Translations under genes and position numbers: made by a program | Notes under the pieces: generated by a model | Told to the model about the DNA's origin: nothing | The model's input: the letters and a program-made list of their open reading frames with translations, nothing else | Databases searched by the model: none | NCBI GenBank assembly: GCA_033557675.1 | Contig: JAWQRM010000599.1 | Location: 1-21,128, forward strand | DNA from: Coptodactyla brooksi | Lineage: Eukaryota > Arthropoda > Insecta > Coleoptera > Scarabaeidae | DNA: 21,128 bases | Direction of reading: 5' to 3' | Shown here: one piece after another, positions 1 through 7,699 of the stretch | How positions within the stretch are numbered: the first letter of the stretch is position 1 | How the letters are laid out: the number at the start of each line of letters is the position of its first letter

Positions 1-138
1 GGTGTTAGTTGTATTTTAACCAGCCAACTTCATTCTAAACCATATATGCATTGTATATTCTGACAGCTGATGAATTTCAAAGTTTATGTGTGAAAATATT
101 TTGTTCGGTTCTGTGCAATTGTTTTCATTTTGTGAATT

Positions 139-295
139 ATGAAACATGAAGAATCAAAACAGCATTTTCGGCACATTTTCCTTTTTTATTACAAAAGAGG
201 TAAAAATGCTGCTAAAAACGAGAAAGGAATTAGTTGATATGTATGGAGAAGATGTATTGACAGAATGTCGGCGTCAAAACTGGTTTACAAAAGTT
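139..295 (+). pseudogene. mariner transposase N-terminal fragment, frameshifted
   Basis: This is the start of a mariner-family transposase, the enzyme that cuts and pastes the element at TA sites in the nucleus. Reading from the ATG at 139, the first frame gives KQHFRHIFLFYYKRGKNAA, the typical mariner N-terminus, and then hits a stop at 235-237. The match continues one frame over from about 206, with TRKELVDMYGEDVLTE and then QNWFTK, the usual end of the first helix-turn-helix. A one-base shift near the A-run at 210-215 therefore breaks the gene. After 295 the similarity ends and TTTGCAA-type slippage repeats begin. The second helix-turn-helix and the whole DDD catalytic domain are missing, so it cannot encode an active enzyme. 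The AT-rich 138 bases upstream may be mariner 5' leader, and the window may begin just inside its terminal repeat; this cannot be checked here. Confidence 0.82.
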
Positions 296-365
296 TTTGC
301 AAAAGTTTGCAACGTTTTTTGCAAGTTTGCAAAATTTTTGGGAGCTCTTTTCAAAAGTTTTGGGA
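286..365. repeat. degenerate TTTGCAA / CAAAAGTTTT slippage repeat
   Basis: Short units such as TTTGCAA, GCAAAAGTTT and CAAAAGTTTT recur with variable spacing directly after the mariner homology ends. The frame stays open across them to 472, but the encoded residues (F, K, C, A rich) look like a by-product of the repeat. Replication slippage probably overwrote or displaced the rest of the transposase gene. Confidence 0.6.
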
Positions 366-460
366 GAATATCACGATCAATTCTAAAGTGTACTGTCATC
401 AACTGGACAAATACATTGCATGACTTTTTTGCAAAAATCATGCAATATATTTGTTATTTA

Positions 461-487
461 TCCCAACTTTAGAATATAAAGTTGGGA
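461..487. repeat. perfect 10-bp hairpin at the left edge of a fold-back element
   Basis: TCCCAACTTT (461-470) and AAAGTTGGGA (478-487) are perfect reverse complements separated by 7 bases. The right half is also the first recognisable part of the family F arm (GTTGGGACCTTT), so the hairpin straddles the element boundary. Confidence 0.7.
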
Positions 488-681
488 CCTTTAGGTTCGT
501 AACAAAGTTAAATAATTGTCATCACTATACCAAAACTGTAAAATAACACTCTGCTCGACGCATATTTCGTTGCCCCTGATAATGCAAACTTGGTTAGCGA
601 AACGTGCGTCAAGCAGTTATTTTCCAATTTTGGTGTAGTGATGATTGTTCTATAACCTAGACACAGTCTGGTCACAACAGA
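478..681. mobile_element. fold-back repeat family F, copy 1
   Basis: A compact inverted-repeat element. The left arm runs GTTGGGACCTTTAGG, then TCATCACTATACCAAAA, then CTGCTCGACGCA. The right arm returns with TGCGTCAAGCAG, TTTTGGTGTAGTGATGA and CCTAGAC. Between them lies the hammerhead-like motif at 576-603 (CTGATAA, a near hairpin of GCAAAC / TTG / GTTAGC, then GAAAC). The same arm sequence recurs at 885-1530, 2669-2870, 6933-7150, 7630-7690, 8370-8910, 9955-10040 and 17660-17925. It has no coding capacity, so it is non-autonomous. Inverted long terminal arms carrying hammerhead-like motifs are reported for Penelope-like elements, but no Penelope protein is visible here, so that link is inference. 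Confidence 0.75.
576..617 (+). ncRNA. hammerhead-like RNA motif, family F copy 1
   Basis: The order is CTGATAA (576-582), one extra base, a stem of GCAAAC and GTTAGC around TTG with one A-A mismatch, then GAAAC (599-603) and GTGCGTC. A hammerhead core is CUGANGA, stem II, GAAA. Here the first box has a G-to-A change and there is an extra base before stem II, so this copy is probably inactive. After GAAAC, a two-base-pair AC/GT stem closed over GTGC and followed by C could form the minimal stem III seen in some retroelement hammerheads. A convincing stem I is not visible. Confidence 0.4.
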
Positions 682-1046
682 TTGGATCTATTTATCTACA
701 CGTCATCGTCTAGAAGTTAGTGAAAGGAACAAAATTAATAAATACATACCTTGAGGAAAGAAGTTTAAAAATTTATATGACTTGAGGGCATTCAAACTTA
801 TGGTGAAGTCGGCTAATAAACAAAAATTTAAAGGTGAACATTACATATATATTTTAGTAAAAAACACAATGTATTCATTAACTGAATTATGAATTTGGAA
901 TCTTTGCTTTTTAGCAAAGTTAGTCAATGGAACCAAACTAGGAAATTTACTGTTCGGCGTATGTTTCGCTGATCATCTTAGCATCGTCGGGAGCGACCAG
1001 GGACAAAAGGCATTAAAAACTACTGTACGTTCTATTTTATACTATT

Positions 1047-1087
1047 ATACTAAAAGGTGGCACCTAGATGGTGCCACCTTTTCGTAT
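1047..1087. repeat. strong hairpin (13 perfect bp, extending to 18 with one mismatch)
   Basis: AAAAGGTGGCACC (1052-1064) pairs perfectly with GGTGCCACCTTTT (1070-1082) around the 5-base loop TAGAT. After one mismatch, ATAC and GTAT extend the stem. It sits inside the loop of family F copy 2. It is too short for a typical animal microRNA precursor, and no run of T that would mark a terminator follows. Confidence 0.8.
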
Positions 1088-1453
1088 CTTTGTATTTAAT
1101 GATTTTTAAACTTTCAAATGCATCCAAGAATTTACTGTTAGATACTCAGTAATCTCAGGTTTTCTGTACTAATTGTATGATGGTTATTAAAAGCACATTC
1201 CGCTACGCTAGACTTGCCTTTGAGACTGCACTTTAAGTGAGGCACATGCTCTTTAGACCTCGTTTGCAAGCACCTTCTAGTTTAACCAACATAATTTTTC
1301 TCACAACCCATGTAACTTACTTCATGTATGTTATACCACTTTTTTAAATATGTTTACTTTGTTTTTCGAATTACTTAACAGCTTTTTTAATGTATTATTA
1401 GAACGATAAACTAAGATTCTTGTTGTCTCTTACCCTTTTGCCTCTGGCCAGTC

Positions 1454-1481
1454 CCGACGATGCTGACATGGTCAGCGAAAC
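1454..1481 (+). ncRNA. hammerhead-like motif, copy 2 right arm (covarying stem)
   Basis: CCGACGA (1454-1460), one base, GCTGAC / ATG / GTCAGC, then GAAAC (1477-1481). The stem is perfectly complementary but differs from the GCTAAC/GTTAGC stem of the 8855 copy by a paired T-A to C-G type change. A compensatory change like this is the hallmark of a maintained RNA helix. The first core box carries C in place of the essential U, so self-cleavage is doubtful. Confidence 0.45.
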
Positions 1482-1530
1482 GTGCATCGAGTGTAAATTT
1501 CCTGGTTAGGTGGTAACCATTCATTAATTT

Positions 1531-1890
1531 AACAAAACTCTAATAGAAAAATTATATTATAACAACATCATGATTGATCTTCGATCAGTAACTGTAACCT
1601 TTTTCTTATTATAATTCTTGACTAATGAACACTGAGAATACGAAAAATGTCCAAACGCTTGCTTCTAAATAAGATGTCTCTTCAAAAGTCATAAAAAACT
1701 ATAAGTAAAATTTGATATGAAACTGAATATACATTTACTAATACTAATCATTAACATTATTAAGCATTTTATAAAACTGTATATAGGTTTTATAAAAAGG
1801 TTTTATTAAATTTTATCACTATGGTTAAGATTTATAATTTATATACGAATACCGCGCGATGTTTGAAACAGAAAATATCAATAACCCAAA
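1531..1890. other. AT-rich spacer, nothing recognised
   Basis: No open frame, repeat family or RNA gene could be supported here. The sequence is AT-rich with short homopolymer runs. Confidence 0.6.
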
Positions 1891-1899
1891 AATTTATAA

Positions 1900-2440
1900 T
1901 GAGTTAGCAGCGTTTCCTCAGTGATATATGAAGTAATCTTGGAAACTGAAAGACGTAAATGTATCAGAAAAATGCCATACAGATGATGCGGTGGTTACAG
2001 CCACAGATAAGAGCACTGAACGAGAACTTGGAAGTTCTTAATAATAAACAATACAAAAGAAAAACATAAAGTTAGAATAAACTACGAAGAACTGAAACAG
2101 ATTGCTAGAACTGAAACAAGCTAAGGTGAAAAAGGAATTTGTGAAACAAGTTGAAGTAGCTGCAACATTCTACAGTGGATTTTAAGAAAGTAGCGAAATA
2201 AACAGAATTGCATAGCAGCTGTACCAATATTAACATATGGATCAGATACAACTAACATTTAAACAATGAAATAAAATTAAAAGAACCAAAATTATGGATT
2301 TAGATTTAAATCTAAATTAAATCTCCAGTTTCAACTTAAAGGGGCTTAAATTTGAATCCTGTTATCTAACAACGATAGCGGGAGAAACAAAATTAGATAA
2401 GATTTTAAGTTAAAATTTAAAATTTTAAAATTAAAAACGT
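1900..2440 (+). pseudogene. decayed LINE reverse transcriptase (palm/thumb remnants)
   Basis: Three separated islands appear in the order expected for a non-LTR retrotransposon ORF2 protein. At about 1973-2042 is KCHTDDAVVTATDKSTE, in which TDD replaces the catalytic YADD box. At about 2215-2262 is AVPILTYGSDT, resembling the conserved LTYGSET block that follows the palm. At about 2369-2410 is TIAGETKLDKI, resembling the downstream RTIAGKTR..RI block. The islands lie in different frames and are separated by stops, and the first gap is shorter than in intact elements. It is therefore a frameshifted, deleted relic. The clade cannot be fixed. Each island is weak alone; their order is what supports the call. 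Confidence 0.5.
2298..2317. repeat. perfect 20-bp palindrome
   Basis: ATTTAGATTTAAATCTAAAT is its own exact reverse complement. It lies within the decayed LINE tract, close to several shorter AT-rich inverted repeats (about 2400-2430). AT-rich composition makes short palindromes likelier, but 20 perfect bases is still unusual. Confidence 0.85.
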
Positions 2441-2668
2441 AATACCCAAAGGAAGTCGAGGAACCAAGTTAGAAAAATAGGGATCAAAAGAAATGTGAAC
2501 TTGAAAGACAAAAAAGTGTCTATAAAAAGAAGTATATAAAAACATACCATTAGTGACATTATGAGATGTGACATTGTTCGACAAATGAATGGTAAGAATG
2601 AGGAATCGCGAAGGAATAATGACAGGAGCCGCAGGCTCTTACTTAGTAAGTTACTTCCTAAGGTTGTA

Positions 2669-2870
2669 AGCTTGGGACCTTTGACCTAGTAACGAAGTTA
2701 AACAAGATCAATAAAATCGAAAAATAACTGCTCGACACATGTGTCGCTAATCAAGTCAGCATCAGCAGTCGCTCCTGATGATGATAACTTGGTTAACGAA
2801 ACGTGCATTTAGCAATTATTTTTCAGCTTTGGTGTAGTGGTGATATTATTTGGCTTTGAGCGACCTATTG
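2669..2870. mobile_element. fold-back repeat family F, copy 3
   Basis: The left arm starts GCTTGGGACCTTTGACC, then GTAACGAAGTTAAACAA and AATAACTGCTCGACAC, then a mutated inverse motif (TGTCGCTAATCAAGTCAGCATCA). The right arm has CGCTCCTGATGATGATAAC, GGTTAACGAAACGTGC and TTTGGTGTAGTGGTGAT. This copy shows the full structure best: the two motifs face each other almost without a loop, so the RNA could fold as one long hairpin of about 38 bp or as two small ones. It has no coding capacity. Confidence 0.75.
2775..2806 (+). ncRNA. hammerhead-like motif, family F copy 3
   Basis: CTGATGA (2775-2781) is an exact hammerhead first box. Then come one extra T, GATAAC / TTG / GTTAAC (one A-A mismatch) and GAAAC (2798-2802). 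Both core boxes are intact. The added base between CTGATGA and the helix departs from the canonical fold, and the downstream GTGCATTTAG offers no clear stem I partner upstream. Confidence 0.45.
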
Positions 2871-2879
2871 TTTACTAAA

Positions 2880-4260
2880 ACAATATTTTAATATTAAATA
2901 TTGAACGAGATGATTATCCATAGTTTACCAGTTATAAACTGTATAATGACTGTATAATGTGTTGTCATCGATCAAAATATTGTAAAAGTATGAAGAAAGT
3001 GAGCCCCTACTGTTTTGATATTTTCATAGTTATAAATGAAAAAGAGGGAAAACATTACACCAATATAGAAAAAACAAGAACAGTATAAGTTGAAGTCTTT
3101 AAATATCTAGCAGACAAGTATTAATGGACAACTAAATTTAGATGAAGGTTTGATTAAATTTAGATGAAAGTCAACGTTAAAAGTAATGAGCTTTGAAATA
3201 CATGCATACTGCGTTTTGTCAACTTTTCTGCTGTTTTATCGTATTTATGTACCCCAAACCCAACAAACCTTCAACTGATGATGCTTTAGCAATGAAGATC
3301 ATTGATAAGAAATAGCAAAGTGAATAATTTACCTCATGTGGTAGGACAAACGCTGAAATTGTACACTTTCAGAAAAGACCTAAACAAATAAAAAGGTTAA
3401 TGTTTTATATCTAACAGACTAGTGAAACTTAAAGGAGGTTAACCCAAAAATGACATGGATATGACAATAGAATGAAATTTCCGTGTCCCCTGGACAAACC
3501 GGCCATCCCACTGAATATAATCTCATTTGAAAATATCCAGTAGAAAAAAGGAAAGCGTGTTTTTTTAGTCTTATAAAATTTATTTTTTCATGTCGCAATT
3601 GTCAATGGCCATTTATATAACGTCCACCTTAATCCATTCTTAAGACATGCCTTGTAAGCTTCCTTAAAAAAATGACTGTATCTACTGACGTAGGTTATTG
3701 AAGTTATTCACTGGTTACCACGTTCACAGGAAACAGTTTCCTGTGGCCTGTTTCTTATTTCGGCGAGCAAAGGTATCCATATCAACAACTTAGGTTATAT
3801 TTAATATTGAGAGAAATATTGAATGCTAAATCCGTAAGACGACATATAAAGGAGAGACAGGTACAATGATTGGGGCTACAATATCGTGGGAAGGAAAATA
3901 TGAAAAAGGTCCATATGGATATAGATCCGGAAATGCTTTCTAAGGGCCATAAAGAAATCAAAGAGAGCCTTGAGAGACGAGTTTTTATTCTATATTTCTG
4001 ATTTATGTTACAAGTACTGGTTTCGGTACACAGAGTGCTACCAATGAAGGCTATCCAACGGGTCTAGCAGTGATAACTTTAGTCATTAGTGTGCAAACTG
4101 GGATTAGTAAGATTAATTTACTAATTATTATCAAAGTTACACATTTCGATCAATTTGATGATATGATTCAGTGGCATTTTTTATAGAAAAGTATTAGGTT
4201 GTTTAAAAAAGTCATTAGGTTAGGTTTACAAGTGAATGGGAATAAAAGCATAAGAATAAA
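2880..4260. other. long AT-rich stretch without a recognisable gene
   Basis: All frames are riddled with stops. A short duplicated unit lies at 3133-3170 (TAAATTTAGATGAA twice, 22 bases apart). Around 3868 a short frame reads MIGATISWEGKYEKG, faintly like the region before the second catalytic residue of Tc1/mariner transposases, but it is too short and isolated to call. Otherwise nothing is supported. Confidence 0.55.
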
Positions 4261-4272
4261 ATCGTAATAAGC

Positions 4273-4430
4273 GATGCATTAAAAAGCCACATTAGCAATT
4301 TGTCTATTCCACAACAAGAACAGGTGAATTTGCAAATTCAACCAAACGAACGATGCATTTGAAAGCCACGTTAGCAATTTGTCTATTCCACAACAAGAGC
4401 AGATGAATTTGGAAACTCAACCAAGTAAAC
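4273..4430. repeat. 79-bp tandem duplication
   Basis: Two adjacent copies (4273-4351 and 4352-about 4430) share GATGCATT..AAAGCCAC and TTAGCAATTTGTCTATTCCA, then ACAACAAGA.CAG.TGAATTTG. They differ at about ten positions, so the duplication is not recent. Each copy reads through in one frame as roughly 26 codons containing SNLSIPQQEQ. Because the period is 79 rather than 78, the copies are out of frame with each other and do not form a repeat protein as they stand. Confidence 0.85.
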
Positions 4431-4603
4431 AGGGTTTTGGAAGATGCATCTTCCAATATAAATGTAGCCAATATAAAACTTTGTCACGTCCTTTCTCAGA
4501 TTTCTCAGCTTCGTACACAACTTCAGCTGCAGTAAGTATTCTAGCTAAAATTCTAGCATGTACAATACTCTTCATAACAGAAGAACCATCAAGTGTAAAT
4601 TAA
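4379..4603. other. possible coding relic, open on both strands
   Basis: The plus strand is open from the ATG at 4379 to the stop at 4603. The minus strand is open from 4599 to 4417 and reads with balanced charged residues (for example LTAAEVVYEAEKSEKGRDKV). Neither product is recognised. The minus frame looks more protein-like but is only about 60 codons and bounded by stops. It could be a fragment of an old processed pseudogene or chance. Confidence 0.2.
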
Positions 4604-5435
4604 TTCTTTACGAAAGTCATGCTTACAGTTATTTTGATGGTAAGTTTGGTATATAATATTTTGTGTCTTAGGAGCCTGCTAAACTAAGAATGAAAAATCG
4701 TCGTGGTGGGGTAATAATACGAAAAAATGATACTCGAAAAATTATTATCTGCAATTGAAGTTAAATCACCCAGATAAAATAGTTTTTTCAACGAATTGGA
4801 GTCAAGAAAATGAAGCAAAAACACGATAAAAGTCGTGACGTTTTGAAGAAACTTCCCAAAGAACTTCCTCGACTTAGGATTTCTTTGTGTTATACAGCAA
4901 TTATTTCAGTAATTGCAGTGTAAAGTTCCTTGCAAAATATCTAATGAATCAATAATCATTGCAAAAGTTCAACATACAATGTTAATAAAATTTTAAATTA
5001 CATTAAATTAAATTATTCTTTAAAAACGAAGACGTAACTATGAACATTTGGACAGAGTGAGTCCAAATGATCATTACATTGTGAACCCATTCAGCACTAT
5101 GGCTGGTAATTGTTTCTATTTAATACACACAACAATGAATATAAACACATCTCTGTACAGGTACGTTTATGTTAATTAGAAACGATAACAAGCGAAATTC
5201 TATTTACGTCGACTTTTTCTTTAAAGAGTGCCACTTCTTTAATGTATCAACTAAATAATTCTTTAATGTATCAAAAAGTATCAACTAACCTTGAAAACAT
5301 TAAACCACACTATAAATTATAGATTAGGATTAAGGTACGATAGTTAATTAGATGAAGAGTACGATTCTAATGAGGATTCTGATTCAGAAATGAGAAATTA
5401 GAAATTTTGATTACTTTGGTTTTTCGACTGAGAAA
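4604..5435. other. AT-rich stretch, nothing recognised
   Basis: No frame or repeat family could be supported. A small local duplication, CTTTAATGTATCAACTAA / TTCTTTAATGTATCAAAAA, lies at about 5235-5290. Confidence 0.55.
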
Positions 5436-5439
5436 ACTA

Positions 5440-5919
5440 TCTATAATGTACACATGTTCATTATATCATATTTTAAGTATGAGTTTTTAAAGTACTTGAA
5501 GTCATTACAGCGCCAATTAAAGGACAGGTGTAACAAAAATGTAAATAATAATAAACAGGTGCTAAGTTTAAAGTGCAAAATAATGGTTTATTGCTCAGGT
5601 AGTGTAAGCGACTTGGTTTCGGTTTAAAAGTAAAATATCCCGTAGCAGCCTTTTTTCATGCTCTAAGTAAAGCAATTAACTGATAATTTCATCAAGGGGA
5701 TTGTAGCAAATTCTCAACCAGTAAATATTGTAGGGGATGTTGATTTTAGATATTTACTAAGGACTGAATTCAAATTCTAATAGTTTACCACCAAGATTTG
5801 GTATCTGTGCATCAGAATTTGAAGCATGAAGCAACATTCTTCAAATTCTGTACTTAAACGTAAATATAGCAATTACATTGGCTTAGTTAGATAAAGTGCT
5901 TACCAAATATACACGAATA
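5440..5919 (-). repeat. unnamed dispersed repeat A, copy 1
   Basis: Read on the minus strand, this stretch aligns along its length with 11040-11500 on the plus strand. Shared blocks include TATTCGTGTAT, TGTAATTGCT, CTTCAAATTCTGA, GGTGGTAAACT, AGAATTTGAATT, AGTAAAT.TCTAA, CAGTTAATT and AACATGTGTACA. Identity is perhaps 70 percent with several indels. No open frame survives in either copy. A few bases beyond the adjacent Tc1-like element (6447-6475) may continue the match, suggesting that element inserted into repeat A. The class is unknown; a solo LTR or a larger miniature element are both possible. Confidence 0.65.
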
Positions 5920-5921
5920 TA

Positions 5922-6446
5922 CAGTACTGGTCATAAAGATATTAGTTTTTGGTAGGTTTTTTCGAAATGTTATCATAATTTTCCTCAAAGTTAGCCAAAT
6001 CAGTTGAAATTTCACGAAACATACTTATGAAACATTGTACTCCCATCATATGTCACTACTGGAGTTAATCTTGCGGTGTAATTAAATGCTAATTAGGGAA
6101 ATCGATATTTCGTAGAAAGTGCAGTTTTTCAAAGATTTTTCGTGGATATCAAACGGTTTTCATACGGTTGTCCACCTATATTAATTTGTTAGCACTGAAA
6201 CCACCGAAAACAATCGAAAACCGTATCAGAAAAGGTTTGATGCGAAAAAAAGTTAAAATTGATGATTTTTTGACTTTTTCGGTTTTTTCATAATTTTCAA
6301 CTTCGTGCATCAATAGTTGGCAGGTTGCAACATATACGATCTGGACGTGGTCTTTCACATCCCCGAAAAACTTCAAAGCGGTTTGACAAGATTGAAAAAT
6401 GTTATGATGGAAAAACCAAAAAATGATATCTTTATGACGAGTACTG
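5922..6446. mobile_element. Tc1/mariner-type miniature inverted-repeat element, copy 1
   Basis: A 525-bp non-coding element starting CAGTACTGGTCATAAAGATAT and ending ATATCTTTATGACGAGTACTG, flanked on each side by TA (5920-5921 and 6447-6448), the standard target duplication of the Tc1/mariner superfamily. The terminal repeats continue imperfectly for about 50 bases. The interior has no transposase, so mobility would have depended on a related element. The interior is A+T-rich and partly fold-back (GAAAACCGTAT occurs in both orientations near 6155 and 6217). A second, shorter copy lies at about 11505-11901 in the opposite orientation. Confidence 0.88.
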
Positions 6447-6478
6447 TATTACTTAGAGTGTAGGCTTGCACGACCGGC

Positions 6479-6932
6479 ATAATTAACATTTATGTTTTTC
6501 GGGCTGTAGGGCCGTGTTCTATAGAAACGTTTTGTTCCAAACGTTTCGACCTCTTCTGCGGAGGACATCATCGTTGGAAATAGGTTGTATTTCTTTTTGA
6601 TCTTCTCAGCTAGAGATGGATGTTTGATGTAATGTAATATGGCATCCAGTTGTTAATAGGACTAGAAGTGGATCAATAAAGTTAAAGACTGGAAGTTTAC
6701 TGGCTTTTTCCACCACTTGCTCCCCTAGAAACCCAACAAATGATGTCACATGTCAATCTGTCAACCAGTCAATCAACATTAGATCAAACATCAATCTAAA
6801 GCTAAGAAGATCAAAAAGAAATACAAACTATTCCCACTGATGATGTCCTCCGCAGAAGAGGACGAAATGTTTAGAACAAAAAGTTCCTATAGAACACGGC
6901 CCTATAACCCGAAAAACATAAATATTATTGTA
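6479..6932. mobile_element. fold-back element family G, about 150-bp terminal inverted repeats
   Basis: The left arm (6479-about 6635) and right arm (about 6775-6932) are imperfect reverse complements over some 150 bases, from TTTATGTTTTTCGGG through GGGCCGTGTTCTATAG, TCTTCTGCGGAGGACATCAT and GTATTTCTTTTTGATCTTCT to GATGTTTGAT. The unique centre is only about 140 bases. No transposase is present. Each arm carries a hammerhead-like motif facing the centre. The element sits beside, and is unrelated in primary sequence to, family F. The target duplication was not resolved. Confidence 0.8.
6837..6869 (+). ncRNA. hammerhead-like motif, family G right arm
   Basis: CTGATGA (6837-6843), one T, a perfect six-base stem GTCCTC / CGCAGAA / GAGGAC, then GAAA (6864-6867). 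The architecture is the same as in family F, but the stem and loop are different. The left arm has the mirror copy on the minus strand at about 6545-6575 (GATGATGTCCTC, AGAGGTC, GAAACG), where one stem pair has become a T-T mismatch but the GAAAC box is intact. No stem I or cleavage triplet could be assigned confidently. Confidence 0.5.
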
Positions 6933-7150
6933 TTACTGCTTGACTACGACAGGGATGAAATAAAAGCTACGAACCACTGTCTTTTATTGTTCCTAATGAT
7001 ACTAACTTGGTTAGCAAAACTTACGTGGAGTAGTTATTTTTGGGATTTGGTGTAGATTGTTTAACTTTGTTAAACAAACAAGCGCTTAGCAAGAATTTAA
7101 CATTATTTCACTTTGTTACCAAGCCTTGTTCCAAACCCACAACTTTAATC
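6933..7150. mobile_element. fold-back repeat family F, copy 4 (mostly right arm)
   Basis: A short left-arm trace (TATTACTGCTTGACTACG, about 6937-6955) faces a longer right arm: TCCTAATGATACTAACTTGG, TTAGCAAAAC, AGTAGTTATTTTT, ATTTGGTGTAGA, TTGTTTAACTTTGTTA and CCAAACCCACAACTTT. It lies immediately beside family G, so one may have inserted next to or into the other. The motif core is damaged (CTAATGA and GCAAAAC). Confidence 0.65.
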
Positions 7151-7321
7151 TGCATCTTTTGGTTCATACTTTAGTTTTCCACAGTTCTCTTAAATACATT
7201 ATTTCAGCAGCTTGGACATTACTTTTCATAGTGTTTAATAATCATTCATACTAAAAGGATACATCTTGCAGCAAAGTACAGCATGCGTGTATACAATAAT
7301 CATGAAATCTTTATTCTGATT

Positions 7322-7382
7322 TACACGTATGCCATTTTGGAGGTTTGTCTGACAGACAAACCTCCAAAATGGCATACGTGTA
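7322..7382. repeat. perfect 30-bp inverted repeat with a 1-base centre
   Basis: Bases 7322-7351 are the exact reverse complement of 7353-7382, with a single A at 7352 between them. The arm begins TACACGTATGCCATTTTGG and ends GTTTGTCTG. There are no mismatches, whereas every transposon relic around it is heavily diverged, so this palindrome is young or was formed by snap-back copying. A related outer string (CATGCGTGTATACAATAATC, about 7283-7302) resembles the right edge (CATACGTGTATTATAAAC). It has no coding meaning. A near-zero spacer is also the pattern of some assembly errors. Confidence 0.95.
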
Positions 7383-7629
7383 TTATAAACACTATAATTA
7401 GTTACTTCATAGTTGTATTTTGATCTATCGTCAAGATATATTATAATCTTAAGATTTGTTTGCAAGAGAATGTAAAAAGTCAATGGATGCAGAAGAAAAA
7501 TCTGGGGATTTGGGTGGCGAATGCTTTCTACTCCTTTCTATCTATCCAACATTCATGAAAAGCATCAACCAGGTATTGTTGCACTACAATACTAAAGCGC
7601 GCCGAAACTTTATAAAGTTGCAGGCAAAT

Positions 7630-7695
7630 GTGGTAGAATTGTAGTGGTGACATTATTTAACCTTGTAACTAGACCAAAAGTTTCAAATCCAGAGT
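7630..7695 (+). repeat. family F right-arm fragment
   Basis: GTAGTGGTGACATTATTTAAC, CCTTGTAACTAGACCAAAAG and TTTCAAATCC match the outer part of the family F right arm in order. The motif and the opposite arm are absent. GCGCCGAAACTTTATAA just upstream (7578) may be a remnant of the GAAAC box. Confidence 0.55.
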
Positions 7696-7699
7696 TTAG

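Larger units (their letters stand above)
885..1530. mobile_element. fold-back repeat family F, copy 2, with a long central loop
   Basis: The left arm (about 885-1010) and right arm (about 1425-1530) are reverse complements over roughly 90 bases with scattered mismatches. Matching blocks include ACTAGGAAATTTAC with GTAAATTTCCTGGTT, GTTTCGCTGATCATCTTAGC with its partner GCTGACATGGTCAGCGAAAC, and GGGACAAAAGGC with GCCTCTGGCC. The outer parts (TTTGGAATCTTTG, AGCAAAGTTA) match other family F copies. The roughly 420-base loop has no open frame of note and contains the 1047-1087 hairpin. It is non-coding and depends on enzymes from elsewhere, if it was ever mobile. Confidence 0.7.

Noticed and set aside
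146..472. 108-codon open frame as an intact gene
   Set aside because: Its first part is the second frame of a broken mariner transposase and the rest is translated slippage repeat.
3868..3960. Possible Tc1/mariner transposase catalytic fragment (MIGATISWEGK)
   Set aside because: The match is about ten residues with no supporting blocks before or after it.
6176..6376. 66-codon minus-strand frame
   Set aside because: It lies wholly inside the non-coding Tc1-like miniature element.
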